Source of the DNA: Cordia subcordata
Lineage: Eukaryota > Streptophyta > Magnoliopsida > Boraginales > Cordiaceae
Length of the DNA stretch: 64,000 nucleotides
Direction of reading: 5' to 3'
Assembly (NCBI GenBank): GCA_028554755.1
Contig: JAPTOF010000021.1
Location: forward strand, 2,126,501-2,190,500
In this document: positions 1 to 12,770 of the stretch, in pieces
How positions within the stretch are numbered: position 1 is the stretch's first letter
Layout of the letters: each line of letters opens with the position of its first letter
The notes under the pieces: generated by a model
The model's input: the letters and a program-made list of their open reading frames with translations, nothing else
What the model was told of the DNA's origin: nothing
Databases searched by the model: none
Program-made: the position numbers and the translations under genes

Positions 1-900
1 CAAGATAGTCAAGGCAACTAATAGCTAATATTCTTCAGAGATCAATTCCATGATGTACAAGAACAAAATTCCCTCAATAGAATGATAAAATCCTGAGAAT
101 TCCAATGTTACTAGATATAAAAGAATACCATAAATAGATTTGAATACCCAATTGTTGGCTTACTGCTGTGCTTGGTACACATCAACAGAACACCAGAAGT
201 CCAATGAAATTCTCGGAATAAGGCCAACAAGATAAATAAACCAAGCCATCACGGTTAAACAATTCTTTTTTATCCAAATTCCATTTCAGTTCCCATGATG
301 AAATGAAGACCCTCTATTTCTGTAGAACCATTAAGATAACAACTCTGCACCTTTCGCCCATGTCACACTATTCTCGATTACCATGATATAGTGGTAGATG
401 TCTCATTGTATGTACCCGAACATATTTCCACATTTTCCCTTAAATGGCCCAAATTCTTATTTTAATGTGAATGCAAATGATACAACCATAGAAAGCATAT
501 TGACCCAATGTCAAACAAGATATGACATCCAAACAAATTAAATTTTGAAGATTACCATAGATAAGTTTGAATACCCCTTTGTTTCTAAACAAACCGATTA
601 GCTAACAACTCTTTTCTTTTCTCATGTGCTACACAGTTCTTACTTACAAAATTGTGATAATAGATATCTCAATGGAAATTCACATGCATCATTCTACACA
701 TTATTCCAAATAGTTCAAGATTGCAATTAAATATGAATGCAAATGATGTAAACATAAGCAAATACATTGATTCAACAGCAGTTAAGACAAGAATTCACAC
801 GAATAACCTTTGAAGCATACTAGTTAATTTCACATGCAAGGCACAGGTGCATCCCTCTCAAATATATAAGCATCAGTGGACCAAGGCATGCTATAAAGCA
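1..900. other. Intergenic DNA with a diverged direct repeat
   Basis: No coding region is recognisable. Two segments, roughly 320-540 and 590-830, share the same order of words: an AACAACTCT-like start, then a TGTGCTACAC/TGTCACAC block, then ATGAATGCAAATGAT followed by a CATA...TTGA stretch. They look like two diverged copies of one unit about 265 bp apart. Function is unknown; this could be the flank or an intron of a gene left of the window. Confidence 0.35.
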
Positions 901-1640
901 GAGATTAGTATAACAGGATATCTCGCTCGTTTTAGGTCCGATTCGCGCACCGTTTTTTTTCATGGCTTTGTATCGTTGTGGGGGATCTCCTAAACCATTT
1001 TTTGCACCCTAAAACATGTCCAAAATTTGTCCATGTCCTTTTTAGATTGCAAGCTCTGAATTTGGCTCATGTTGCGCTCGGTTTCGCCTCGGTCCCTCCT
1101 TCTTTCGACCAGCTACTTCTACATGCACTTTTCTTCATTCATTTATGTCCAAAACACCCTTGGCTTTGTTCCACACACCAAGCACCCTCAATAAAGCTCT
1201 AATTATCTCTCCAAATCACACCCAAAACAAGCAATAAACACGCATTAGTGTAGCATTTAAGTCTTAACTTCAACTATGAACATTCAAATTCTAATATGCA
1301 CAAGTATGACCTAAATGCTATACTAATACACCAAATAGAGCTCAAAACACCTCAAAACAAGTATATACATGCAATAGATAAACACACAAAACAAACACAC
1401 TCCTTGCTTGTCCCTAAGTAAGCCCAAACCTAAGTTTACCTCTATAGTCGATACAAAGGGTTGCCTAAGGAATTGACTCGTTATCATGGTTAGCCTAAGA
1501 AGCATGAAAGAGGAATTCTTATTGTAGAGAGATCCTCAAGTCTCTTTGGATCCTCTCTCTACTCATAAAGGGCCTCGAACCTCGTGGGAAGTTCCCAAGT
1601 AACCAAACCACCACCTAGGATTTTAACGCACGTACTCGAG
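900..1640 (-). mobile_element. Possible antisense Ty3/gypsy (Athila/Tat-like) remnant
   Basis: Read on the minus strand, this stretch contains a GGGACAAGCAAGGAGTG-type string at about 1400-1417 and an AAACGAGCGAGATAT string at about 920-935. Both resemble sequence near the 3' end of plant Athila/Tat elements. There is no long open frame, no paired LTR and no target-site duplication that I can identify. The assignment rests on short words remembered from that family, so it is weak. A consensus search against plant gypsy LTRs would decide it. Confidence 0.25.
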
Positions 1641-4600
1641 ATGTTGAGATTTCGTGCCCCTTCAACTAACATGGCCTCTCCAACATGCATAAAGCCTCAA
1701 AGACAAGAATAGATAATATATACTTATACAATGGCTTATAAAAAGCCTTATTCATGTATCTACAAAGAGGATAGCTTGTGCTAAGTTGACATTGTGTCAC
1801 TTATGCACTTATTCACAAAACTTTTTGGTGCCTTTAGCTTTTTCTCTTTTTCACATATTTTTTATACTTTTGCACCTTTTTTCCTTTTTCAATTTTTTTT
1901 TTTTGAATTTTTCATGCTTTGCATTGTATTCACACAAAAGGAAAGGAAAAAGAAAGGCTTTGGCACATCAAAACAAACTAATCAAGGAAGGGCACTCATA
2001 TCAACAACCCTTTTCAACTCTTTCCTAGCAAGCTATGGGGTGGCTACAAGGGTCATTCTTAAAGGTCCTTACTCCCCACAACTTCCAAGGACATCCCCTC
2101 TAAGACCCGATTTTCAATCCACTCTATCCACTTCCCACAATGCAACTCATTTTTACTAATCAATTGAGTCAACCACAATAGCTAACACAACGATCATCCA
2201 AGAAATAAACAAATTTACATGTATCAAAATTGAAAAATTTTCACCATTTTAAGCACAAAATGCACATCTACCCTAATTTCTGTAGATTTTAGTTTGAAAA
2301 GCCTATGTAAACACACATATACCAATTCCTAACATATGCAAGTTGAATAGAATAATTATAACCATAAATGCAACACAACGACTCATATTTTCTTCAAGAA
2401 TTCTGCAGAGAATCGGTTATAATACACATGCAATCTTCAAGTCTTGTCTAAGTCATGCAATTAAAGTGATCATCATGCAACTTAAATACTCAACATGTAA
2501 AGCTGTCATCTTAGTATAAAACTACTTTTACTGCAGGAAACAAGATGAATATACATCATATACTTATACTAAAACACATATACACTTATGTACTATTCAT
2601 AGAAAGTCATGTGAGCATGCTAAAGCTTATTTATACCATAACCAAGTTAATCCTTAAAAAAGTAAAAGATCTGCAGAGAACAAATGTAATTATACATGTG
2701 AAGTTATTTTAAAACCATATTAAAGAGAAAGGATGATCTATAATGAACGTAATGCAAGACAAGCACATGTAATGAATAAGTACTTTTGAGCTTATAATTT
2801 AGTTTATCCTCAAAGACCAATTTAACAAAATAACCTATAAGATCTTAAGGATTCCTTTCATGCATTCCAAGCTAATTCTTCATTTGGCTTCAACTCATCA
2901 TAGTTGATCATCATCCCTTCTCATAGCTCATAACTCTAAGCTAAGCACAAATATACTCAAGAAAAATAATTTATATCCTGATAATGACAACATCAGAACT
3001 TAATTAAAGTAATTATTCCAACACCCTTAATGTGAGAAGAGAATAAAAAAAGAACAAAGCAAAAGAAATTAACAAAAATAAAATAAAATGAAAGAACGAG
3101 GGCTTCCCTAAAATTTGTGGAGAAGTGCGTGTGAGGCGAGACGCAAAGTGGTAAAGTTCGGCCTTGAAGTCTTGTGTGTTTTACAATTACTCATAAAACA
3201 TATTCCTATGAGTCTCAATGGTATGCTTAGAAGTGCTTGTGCATGCAGGAACAAAGGAACAACACCTTCCCCCTCTTTTGTTGCATTAGATCTAAAAACA
3301 GAGTGGCGTACTTTGTGAAAAATCAGGCTCGGGTACGAGTATGGAGTGGCCACCAGGTTGATTTTGGGGGTTGCTTGCTTTTCTTACTCATGATGTGTAT
3401 GTGCAAGTGGGTAGATGGATTCCATGAAGATTTGAAGCTTTTAAGATGTGTTAGTGGTGGACAATGGTAACTAATGGTGGTTGGCGCAGTGGTTGTGTGG
3501 AGAAGAATAAGAAAGGGAGAGAGAAAGTAATGAGGATTTGGGTGCTTGTCTAGCTTCTATTGAAGAAGTATAAGCCCTTGTTCCTTAGGCATGCCTATGC
3601 CTAAAGACCCTGCATCCAAAATCTACTAGAAACACCATATTTTTATCTGCATAAGTACTCTTCTCCCATGAAAATCATTATCCTATCAACTCCAAAACAT
3701 ACAACACAGAGAAAGATTAGGATCCTAAGGTTGAAAATGATAAAAATAGAAATGAAAATGCTGTTGGAAGTTGCAATTTTTAGAAATAATGGGTTGGCCA
3801 ATAAGGTCAAAGAGCATCCTTTGTTTACTTTATATATGGGAGAATTTATGTGTAGTGCTAAAAAGGGACTTGGAGTGAAGCCTATACATAGTGGATTTGG
3901 TATTAAAAATCACCACACACGAACGCATGCGCACCCCGTCCGACAGGGTTTGGTAGATGCGGTGGCAGTATAGGTGTGGTTCGGGGTTTCACTCCAATTT
4001 AAACTTTTTGGGCAAATTCGTTAATCAAGGGGCGGAATACAAAGAGACCATAACTGAAATTTGCTTCAATTCTCAATCTTAACTCTCCTACATGTTGGGA
4101 TGTTACAAGCTCGTTATGGGGACTTTTTGATTGTTATTTCGTAACAAATGCAAATATTATTCACCAACTGAATGCAATAGCTATAGCAAGCCACTCATCA
4201 TCTGTTTATAAGCAAGTTTTTCTAGTAGCGTAGAAGATAGATTCTCCAGAGAGCTTCTTTGCATACAACATTAAGCATATGCATATTATTAGTCTGTTAG
4301 GCACATTCAACGAGAGTTTAACGTTACCAATTCATAGTCTCTAATGTAAGAGTTCTACCACATTGTTAGAGGTATACTATTGTATCTTATGAGGGATACA
4401 CCAGAACCTTTAACACCAATAGAATGGAGTGTAAATCCCCTAAGGTGATGGTTGTACAAGCCTCGGTTTAATTTGTTTTCCTACGTTATTTATTCTGCTA
4501 TATCTCAATTCCAGATTTCCAGTTTAGCAAAATTCAATTTATTCTGATTTTGTTTATTTTCTGAAATTTCAGTATCAGTTTTATTGCATATTTCTAATAG

Positions 4601-4894
4601 TATCCTGTATTACATATAAGCTATGACCAATTAAAAAAAAGAAAGAAGAGAAAGTTATACGTTATAAACATGTGGCCTAACTTCATAAATTAAAGAGGAA
4701 GAAATCTAGCCCAAAAAATTCAAGGGGAGAAAAACAAACACATAGAAAAAAGGACACGGAGACAATTTTGCGGAGCTAAGTGGCTAACCAAGGTAGAACG
4801 ACGTCGAATTGGTGGGATTCTAATTCTGATAAAAGGCTCCTTCTGCTTCAATTTAGTGTCAAGAGAAAAAGAGGGAAAAAAAAAAAAAAGAAGA
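1641..4894. other. Unassigned intergenic DNA and ALG10 upstream region
   Basis: Open frames here are short, overlap on both strands and match no family I know. The sequence is AT-rich with poly-T tracts (about 1880-1915). The last few hundred bases form the promoter and 5' leader of ALG10. They include GACGTC at about 4799 and an A-rich run at 4876-4889 just before the start codon. I see no clear TATA box. Confidence 0.4.
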
Positions 4895-7800
4895 ATGGGA
4901 AGAAAAGCAGTAGCGTTCCTAGTGAGTTCGTGGGTCGTACCCATATCCATCCTCCTCAATCGGATCGTTCCTGACCCTTACATGGTAAATTATACATATA
5001 TACATGAATATATATATATATATATGTATGTGTGTATGTGTGGTGTGGTGTGGTGTGTGTTTGTTGTATGTTGAATTGCTTTTATATAGTTTTGTTTTTT
5101 TATTTTTTGATGATGAATGCAGGATGAGATATTCCACGTACCACAAGCACAGCAATACTGCAATGGCAATTTCAGAACATGGGATCCCAATATCACCACT
5201 CCTCCTGGCTTGTTAGTTTACCCCTTTTCTTAGTAATAATTTTTGTTTTCCATTTTCTTTTGATTTTAGTTCGCTATGGTGTACGAAACTCTAGCTATGT
5301 ACGAGTTTAGGAAATGGTAGGATCCACTTGCTCTGAATGAATCTGCTTCTGGGTTCAGTTCTTTTTTCCTAATTACTTAGTTATATAGTTTAAAAACGTA
5401 AATAATTAATCGAGTTTATTTCGTCAAGTGAAAATTTGATGTCGAGAATGATGAGTTAGTTGTGAATTTCGCAAAAAATAGATGAAGTAGTTGTAAATTC
5501 TCAGGAGCTTCAATGTGTCTTAGTAAATTGTGGATTTGTCTTTCTAGAAAAAAACCAGTGACGTTGCAGATTTTGGACTTGGTTGCTTGGCGGTGTCTAA
5601 GCTCAATCAGTTGCTCTGTTGGAAGCGACTGGTTGGAAGACTATAGTCGAAAGCATAGACTGATTGAGCAGGTCTCAAATCTGCATCACCAAATAGAACT
5701 AATGTCAATGTGAACAATTTTGAAGTATTTATTTTTCTTATCTAAAAATCACTTCTAATTTTCTGAAATGGCGAGTAACAAAAAGAAGAATGTGCTTTAT
5801 CACCTTAGCTTCATGGAAAAAGGGGAGGGGCCTGATTGGACCAATTACAGTACTGTTACTGTGTGCATGACTTGGTGATATACTCTTTGGCTTGAGTAGT
5901 CAGACCAATGAATTATAATATCTCAGTTGGAATATAATTCGGAAAGCATGCTCATAAAACCTCAAGGCATTTCATTGATATAGCACTGAATCATTAATTT
6001 AACTTTTGATTCTCTTATATTCAATACAAATGACACTAAAGGAGCTATATTGGTATTGAACGAACCAAAAAGGGACATTATATCCTTGGAAATTGGTGAA
6101 AGAATTTGAGTTAATGCTGGAAGAATCCCTGTTAGATTGGATACTCATTGGCAATAGAGTTAATGTACGTGCATCACAATTTTTGCAGGTACTTCGTTTC
6201 ACTTGCCCATGTTGCTTCTTTGTTTCCAGGAATGTTTTCTTTGCAACCAGCCTTTTCATTTTCTCAAGCTTGCTCAACAGCTGTTCTGCGATCCACAAAT
6301 GGTGTGTTGGCTGTAATTTGCAGTCTCCTGCTTTATGAGATCATCACCCATTTGAGGCCAGCTCTTGATGACAAGAAAGCCACTTTTTATGCTGTTATAT
6401 TATCGCTGTACCCGCTGCACTGGTTCTTCAGTTTCCTTTATTATACAGATGTAGCATCACTAACTGCTGTACTTGCTGCTTATCTTTTGAGTTTGAAGAA
6501 GAATTACCTGTTGAGTGCACTGGTGAGAGGATATAGTCAAGCTTATCTGTCATGTTTATGGTTGATAATATAATTTGGAGAAACTTTTTTGAAATTGCCT
6601 TCAAGTCAGTTGCATGTAGATTTTAGTTTGCTTTAACATGTAAATGTCGGATAACCTCTGGTTGTTCACCTTTTGAGATATATCCCAAAGTTTTCATTTC
6701 TGAAATGAATTTTAATTTGAACCTAATGGAATTGGCTTAATAAGTGATCAACAGCCACAATTTTGCAGAGATGAACTGTTTCTCATTGTACGAAGAAGTG
6801 TTTTGAGGATATTATTTTTTGAAGGATGAAATTTTGTGTTTATGTTCTATCTTGTTGGTTGACTACTTGACCAAATTACTTGAACCTTGTACTGGATGGC
6901 ATTTTTGGATCATTACTAGTTGGCTCATAATTCCATTATGCCCAACCTCTGTAATTGCTATGATGTTGGAATTTTTCTGTCTATATTTCTTGGAACAAGA
7001 GCTAATTTATTTTAATTCATCTATCTGTAGCTCGGGGCTTTGGGTGTACTGATGAGACAAACGAATATCATATGGGTGGTCTTTATTGGATGCATTGAGG
7101 TTATAGATCTTGCTCTGTCACGTAAGAAAGATGATATGCTAGTAGATGACTTTGGTGTTTTGGGAAGAAAAGTTGCTCAGTCAGCATCCGTTAAAGGTGG
7201 TATGGCGACTTCTAACATTAGAAAAAGAAAGCTCGGAAATCATGTAAATCTTCAGAACAAGTCAAGCTTGCAAAAACCTGTCTCTTCTACAACCCAGTTA
7301 ACAGGTTCTATCTTGTCTCTAAATGATTTCCACAAACTTGTAATGTTAACTGTTAAGATGTAACTATCATTTGCTTGCAGTCTCTCAGTGCTGGTGCATA
7401 TTCTTAATACATTTCATGGCCCACGTAACTGTAATTTTATTTGTTGTCTCGCATGCTAGTGCATCCTCTGAATACATTTTGATGCTCCCAGTAAGTAATG
7501 CTTGATTACTGTTCAACGATGTCCTAAAGAAATAGACGAGATTCACGTGAGATGATTGATGTAAATCTGTATGCATCTTGGGCTATTTCATGACCATGGG
7601 CCATACCACTGACTCTGGTTTTGGTTATTATGCTAGCACCATGACTTTGTGGCATTTCTCATATTTCAGGATTATTTGATGAAATAAAGGAGATCGTGTT
7701 GTCATTGTGGCAGCTTAAATGGGAGCTTTTGACTACGCTTAGCCCCTTCCTTTTAGTATTAGTGGCCTTTGTTGCTTTTGTTTGTTGGAATGGGAGTATA

Positions 7801-8869
7801 GTTCTTGGTACTTGAATATTCCTTCTGCTTTATCATTTTCTTTCCATAAATATCTGTACATAGAAGCATAAATTTTATACTTTTTTCCTCCTTTGCAGGT
7901 GCAAAAGAAGCTCACACTGTGTCTCCACATTTTGCACAGTTGCTATATTTTGGCTTAGTTTCTGCCCTATTTATGGCTCCTGTGCTCTTCAATCCTGGTC
8001 AAGTTGTACACCTTGCCCATTCATTCCAGAAGAATAAGCTGCTTACTTTCTCTCAGTGGTTAATTGCTTTAACTTTTGGCTTGCTTTCAGTGCACTTCTT
8101 CAGGTTATAGTTAATTCATCTTACTGAGCTTTTAAAGGAATCTACATTTCTCTTCTCAGTTAAATAACAAGTAAAATGAGCTCGGTTCCTTGGTGACCTT
8201 GTAGATTTTGGGTTTTCCTCTTAGCACTTAGCAATTAGTTTGTTGATTAGTATGTTATATCTTCTAAGCTAATCTCTTGACTAGATGAGCTCACTTTACA
8301 AGTTTAGACAACTTACTACTGTTTCAGTCCTGAATTACTGGGTACTTTTGGATTGTGTTATTAAAATGGCTTATGAATTGTTGCAGTATAGCTCATCCGT
8401 ATCTGCTTGCTGATAATCGACACTATCCCTTTTATCTCTGGCGGAAAGTCATCAATTTCTGTGGGCCAATGAAGTACCTGCTGGTGCCCATTTATGTCTA
8501 CTCATGGTTTTCCATTGCTAACATTTTGGGTTAGTGGACTTTTGTATTTTTATTTTTATTTCTTGTTTGCAGCCCCTCTCCATAACAAATGTTTGTTTAC
8601 AATTGGCAGCTCAGACTCAGAAGAAAGCATGGTTGGTGGTTTTCTTCTTGGCATGTGCTTCGACACTGATTCCCACCCCGCTGATAGAATTCAGATATTA
8701 TACTATTCCATTCTTCATCATAATACTTCACTCTCAAATAAAAGATGATAGGTGTTGGCTCCGAATGGGGGTTCTTTACATTGTCATAAATTTCTTCACA
8801 ATGTTCATGTTCTTGTTCCGACCATTCTCCTGGAAACACGAGGCAGGGATACAGAGATTTATATGGTGA
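4895..8869 (+). CDS. ALG10/DIE2 alpha-1,2-glucosyltransferase, 8 coding exons
   Basis: This gene encodes the ER-membrane glucosyltransferase (DIE2/ALG10, GT59 family). It adds the third and last glucose to the dolichol-linked oligosaccharide, so that oligosaccharyltransferase recognises the finished N-glycan precursor. Exons by frame and splice sites: 4895-4984, 5123-5211, 6189-6522, 7031-7304, 7670-7807, 7899-8103, 8387-8529 and 8610-8869. Together they give 1533 nt and 510 residues, the usual length for plant ALG10. The short first exon carries a hydrophobic N-terminus. Exon 2 encodes [13 protein letters not shown] and the [10 protein letters not shown] motif. Exon 7 encodes [19 protein letters not shown]. 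The protein ends in QRFIW, a conserved family tail. Many hydrophobic stretches fit a polytopic membrane protein. Introns 2 and 7 use GTTAGT donors. The start is the only ATG in frame with the conserved N-terminus. Family assignment is firm; exon edges are inferred without transcripts. Confidence 0.93.
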
Positions 8870-10403
8870 AGAGATATATAGAGACTTCAGCAGATATATC
8901 TGGAGAACTTTCGGCAAATCATGCCCTTCAGGTTTGAATCCCGTGGATTGCCTCGCAAAAATCGCTTAGCGAGGGAAGACAACGTTTCTATTCACCTCCT
9001 CTGCTGTACCTTGGTGAATCACATCGTCTGCAGGGACGAATTTTGGTTTTCCATCGCCCATCTTGAGAGGACTGATTGTTTCAGAATCTTCATGGTTTAG
9101 CAATGAAATATTGATCCTATTCACTTTTGTGCATCACTGATTTGTCTGCTTTCCGGGAGGTGAGTACTGGGAAGACATCTCAAACATAAAAGACTCGATG
9201 GAGGTCTCTTTTGCTACATGGCTAGTCACATTGGAACTTGATATTTCATGAGATACAAAATTGATATCTTCATTTTTTTCGGTTTTCCTTTTCTTTCGGA
9301 GTCTTGGCACTTGAGAAAATTATTGTCACGTGACTTGAAGGTTATAAGTAGTGAAAATAATATCTTATAAAATGCAAGGTAAAGGTTTCTTTTCTTTTCT
9401 TTTTTTTTTCTCAATTTGCTACAAAAAAAATTTAGCTAGTGAAATTCAATGACTGTATCAGCCGGCAGAGTCTGACTATCAATTAACAAACCTTGGATGA
9501 ATAGGATGTCATTTATACTAAGTATCAAGTAAGTTAAGGACATTTAGGATTAGAATCGAATTCGAGTCATGGATTATGTTTGATTGTAACTCTTACTGTT
9601 AAGATATTCTTGAGAGACAAAATGCAAGATATTGTTGCATACTATAATCTCCAAGTGAGACAGGCCTTTCTTTGGTTTCTACACGTAATAACAGTTTTCT
9701 AAACTTGGTCGCCTGACTTGTTAAGGCAGTACCTTGTGGTGTGACGGTTAATAAATCACGGTCCATTGTGGAGTTAAGGGAAGGAAAAACTTTCCTGGGG
9801 TCATGATGTGCTAAACAAGTGTTTGCGCGTGTAGAAAGTGATTATACAGAAAACACACTTGTGGGTTGTGGCCCCAATTTTTCACTCTAAATTAAATTAT
9901 GTTTGACCATATCATCTCAAATTGATGTGATATTAGGCTCTATTCAGTGTAAATGAGACTTTAACCGTTAGAAATATAGAGTTTTTAATAAAATTTTTTA
10001 GTAAAAGTATTGTTAAATAGAATTATTGATTATTTGACTTTGTATATAAGAAGTTGAGTTTTTAATTATTATGAGAGTAATATCGGACTTTCAAAATATG
10101 TTACATATTTTGAGAAAAAAGAAAATAATTTGTAAGATAATGTAAAATTAGCTTTTCAAAAAATCTGTTTCTTTTGAAGCTCTAATTTGAAGCTTTAATT
10201 TTTTTTTTTTTTACTTTTTTCAGTTTTAGCTTTTATCTCTTGACAATAGAACAAATAAGTTTAGCTTCAATTTTTAGAGCTATAGAAAATATTTTTGGAT
10301 GTTTAAAAGCTAGACCAAACAAACTGTTAGTCTATGAGATTTTATCTTTGTGCTGTGGAAACATTTAATGCTGGTAAGTTAATTACGTTTATAATAAAAT
10401 AAT
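8870..10403. other. ALG10 3' flank and intergenic spacer
   Basis: The first few hundred bases are probably ALG10 3' UTR, but no clear AATAAA signal is visible. Beyond about 9.4 kb the sequence is AT-rich spacer. A short segment near 9440-9475 (AAATTCAAT and AGAGTCTGAC) faintly resembles the 3' part of the antisense SINE near 60.2 kb, too weakly to call. No coding potential is seen. Confidence 0.4.
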
Positions 10404-10892
10404 TGTTGAGAAAATCGAGGACACATGCACATATATCAATGCACAACAAAAAACACATACAAAGAACACGCAATATTTTGATATGGTTCGATCCTCTGCC
10501 TATGTTTACAATCTCCCTTTGAAATAAATTATACTATTTAACAATACTGGATTACATACGACAATGATCTTTTTGTACGGACAGAAAAGTCTAAACCCTC
10601 CCCCATGAAGTTCTTACAATGGCTCTATTTCAACCAGATTAGAACGGATGTAAGGCACTCTGAATATTCTTAGACTTTCTCTCCCACACCCTCCATGGGA
10701 TGGGCCCTAAGACACATTCTTAAAGCACACCAAATACAAGTTACATGACCTTCTATTTATAGGAGAAGAATTTTGGTTTTCCAAGATTTCTCCTACACTA
10801 TTTTGTGGAGCTTGTAGTTTGGTAACATAGTTAATTTCCTTCCATAAATTTCCTAACTTGTATGAGCTCGAATTTTGAGTTATAACGAAACA
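10404..10892 (-). mobile_element. Antisense solo LTR, Ty1/copia type
   Basis: The segment begins TGTTGAG and ends GAAACA on the plus strand, so it has TG...CA ends. It is flanked by ATAAT on the left and ATAAC on the right, a 4-of-5 target-site duplication. On the minus strand it has a CTATAAATAG TATA box (complement near 10755-10762) and a downstream GGTTTAGACTTTT motif. The LTRs at 29.9, 33.2 and 49.8 kb carry the same motif at a similar place, so they are related. No internal region is attached, which fits a solo LTR left by LTR-LTR recombination. Confidence 0.6.
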
Positions 10893-10897
10893 ATAAC

Positions 10898-12269
10898 TAA
10901 TCTGAATATTTTATTATTAAAATCCTTTCTAATTTTATATGATGGGAGGGGTTTAAATTTTTCACCGTAGGTGTTTGAAAATTAGGACTATGCTTGCCAA
11001 TTATGTCAAACCCTTTTTACAGAAACGAAGGAACAGATAGTTAGATGGTTTCTGTTGTCAAACGAAGTGTTCAAAATCATTACAAAATTGTACAATTTAG
11101 GCATTGGCTTTTCAAAAGAACCTTTTGATAGTGATAGTCAAAACATCTAAACCAAACAACCGTTAAGGCTAACTAATAAGTTCAAGAGATGTTTGGAATA
11201 TCAAAAACCACCACCAACTATCAACTTCTCATTTTCATTTTCTTTTTCATGATATAGAACTCCTTTTTGCAAGTTTTTCAAATTTACTATTGAAGTATTA
11301 GATTCTAGGGTACATGACTTTCCTTGAAAAAAAAAGAAAAAAAGAAATTCAAGTCGGATAGACACAAAGCCTTTTGGGTACGACCCTAAGAAGAATAAGT
11401 TTTCTGATTTATTTGAAATCATGGTGTAACAAGTCTCTCATTTACGTTTAGAAACTCCATTATTAATTTAGCCTCTTAACTATCAAATATTTTAAGCTTC
11501 ATGGATGTGACTTTCATGTTCATGAATAAACTTTAGGCTCTGTCTGTTTGCTGAAATAAAATATTACATGAAAAGATATTTATGTGAAAGATAAAATATT
11601 TTCTGATATGATTGCCATTTTAAAAAATAGTTAGTAGGAGATTTTTATCAAAAGTAAAATTTATTATTATAAAATATACTAACCACAGTTCATTGCATCA
11701 TTTTCCAACAAAAACAATGGTCAACTATTCTATTGTTGCATTTGTGGTGGAGTTTCTTCTAAATTAACAATCATTAATCTTGTGGTTTAGTGGAGTGTTA
11801 TTTTATGTACAAGAAATTTTGAGATCAATTTTAATTGTATATGTTATCATTATAAAAAACAACCCTTAAATTAAAAGAAAAATTAACAACCAATTGATGT
11901 TTAACGACACCATGATGCCTCCTAAACATCTGCTGAAGTCACAATATATGACTTCTATAATAATGTTTGGAAAAGTCTTAAGCTCCTGGCATTATGTAGA
12001 AAGCTGTATTACATAAACAGTCATAAGTTGAAACGCGTGGAGATTGGTGCCAGAAGACGAGTTCAGTTGACTATTTGTAAAAAGATACCAATGTTAAAAT
12101 TTGATGCAACATTTACGAAAGGATCTAACTTCAAAATTATGCTGAAAGATTCACAAATTTATTGAAATCGATTTGACAACGACCAACTAGAATTATCCAA
12201 GATGAGATAGTAAATTTATCTACTTCTTGTTCTAAATAGTTGTAGAGAAAAAGAACATATATTAGTCAT
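10898..12269. other. Intergenic spacer, nothing recognised
   Basis: AT-rich DNA with only short random frames. A TAGGCTCTGTCTGTTTGCT word near 11533 resembles one end of a Tourist-like MITE, but I could not find a partner end. Confidence 0.35.
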
Positions 12270-12291
12270 GTTAAATTGAATCTTCATCTTA

Positions 12292-12363
12292 GGGGTAGAA
12301 TAGAGGGTACGGTTTATACAACCTCGGGGAAGAATCTCTCCTTCCACCAAAAAAAAAAAAAAG
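12292..12363 (+). mobile_element. 5'-truncated SINE-like insertion
   Basis: About 57 bp of unique sequence (GGGTACGGTTTATACAACCT, then CTCTCCTTCCACC) ends in a run of 14 A. It is flanked by an imperfect direct repeat of 21-22 bp: 12270-12291 on the left, 12364-12384 on the right, differing by one substitution and one gap. A poly-A tail plus a long TSD indicates LINE-machinery retroposition. The tRNA-like 5' part is missing. Confidence 0.5.
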
Positions 12364-12770
12364 GTTAAATTGAACCTTATCTTATAAAAAGGATCATCTC
12401 GAGCCTCACCTCCTGCATCCAGCATAAATTTACCATCAGTCAAAATGGGTAGTGTGCAAAGGAGTAACATGTAAAAAATAAACGAATCTTGATTGATTTC
12501 TTGATGAATTGAGCATGGGATTTGCGTTGGTTACAAAATTTGTGAGACCTATTTACTAACCCAGTTTAAAGAACAAAAGAAAAAGGGGTGTTTGCCGCCT
12601 ATACAATCCCCTGAGACTGAGCATTTGGCCTTACTGTATACTGAAAGCTAATTTTCAGTTAACTTTTCTACTTTCTATTTTCTATTCATACATCGGGCGA
12701 CGTGCTTTTCTCCACCAGGCCCGCGTACAACCAGAGTTTCATGCACCGAGCTGTGCCTTTTCATATATAG

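Noticed and set aside
4780..4974. A lysine-rich frame around the ALG10 start
   Set aside because: It lacks an ATG start, its lysines come from the poly-A run, and the correct ALG10 frame overlaps it.
5004..5216. Frames rich in Tyr/Ile across the TA and GT repeats
   Set aside because: Translation of a (TA)n/(GT)n microsatellite within ALG10 intron 1.
9405..9480. Fragment of the antisense SINE found at 60.2 kb
   Set aside because: Only two short words match, with a gap between; no tail or duplication.
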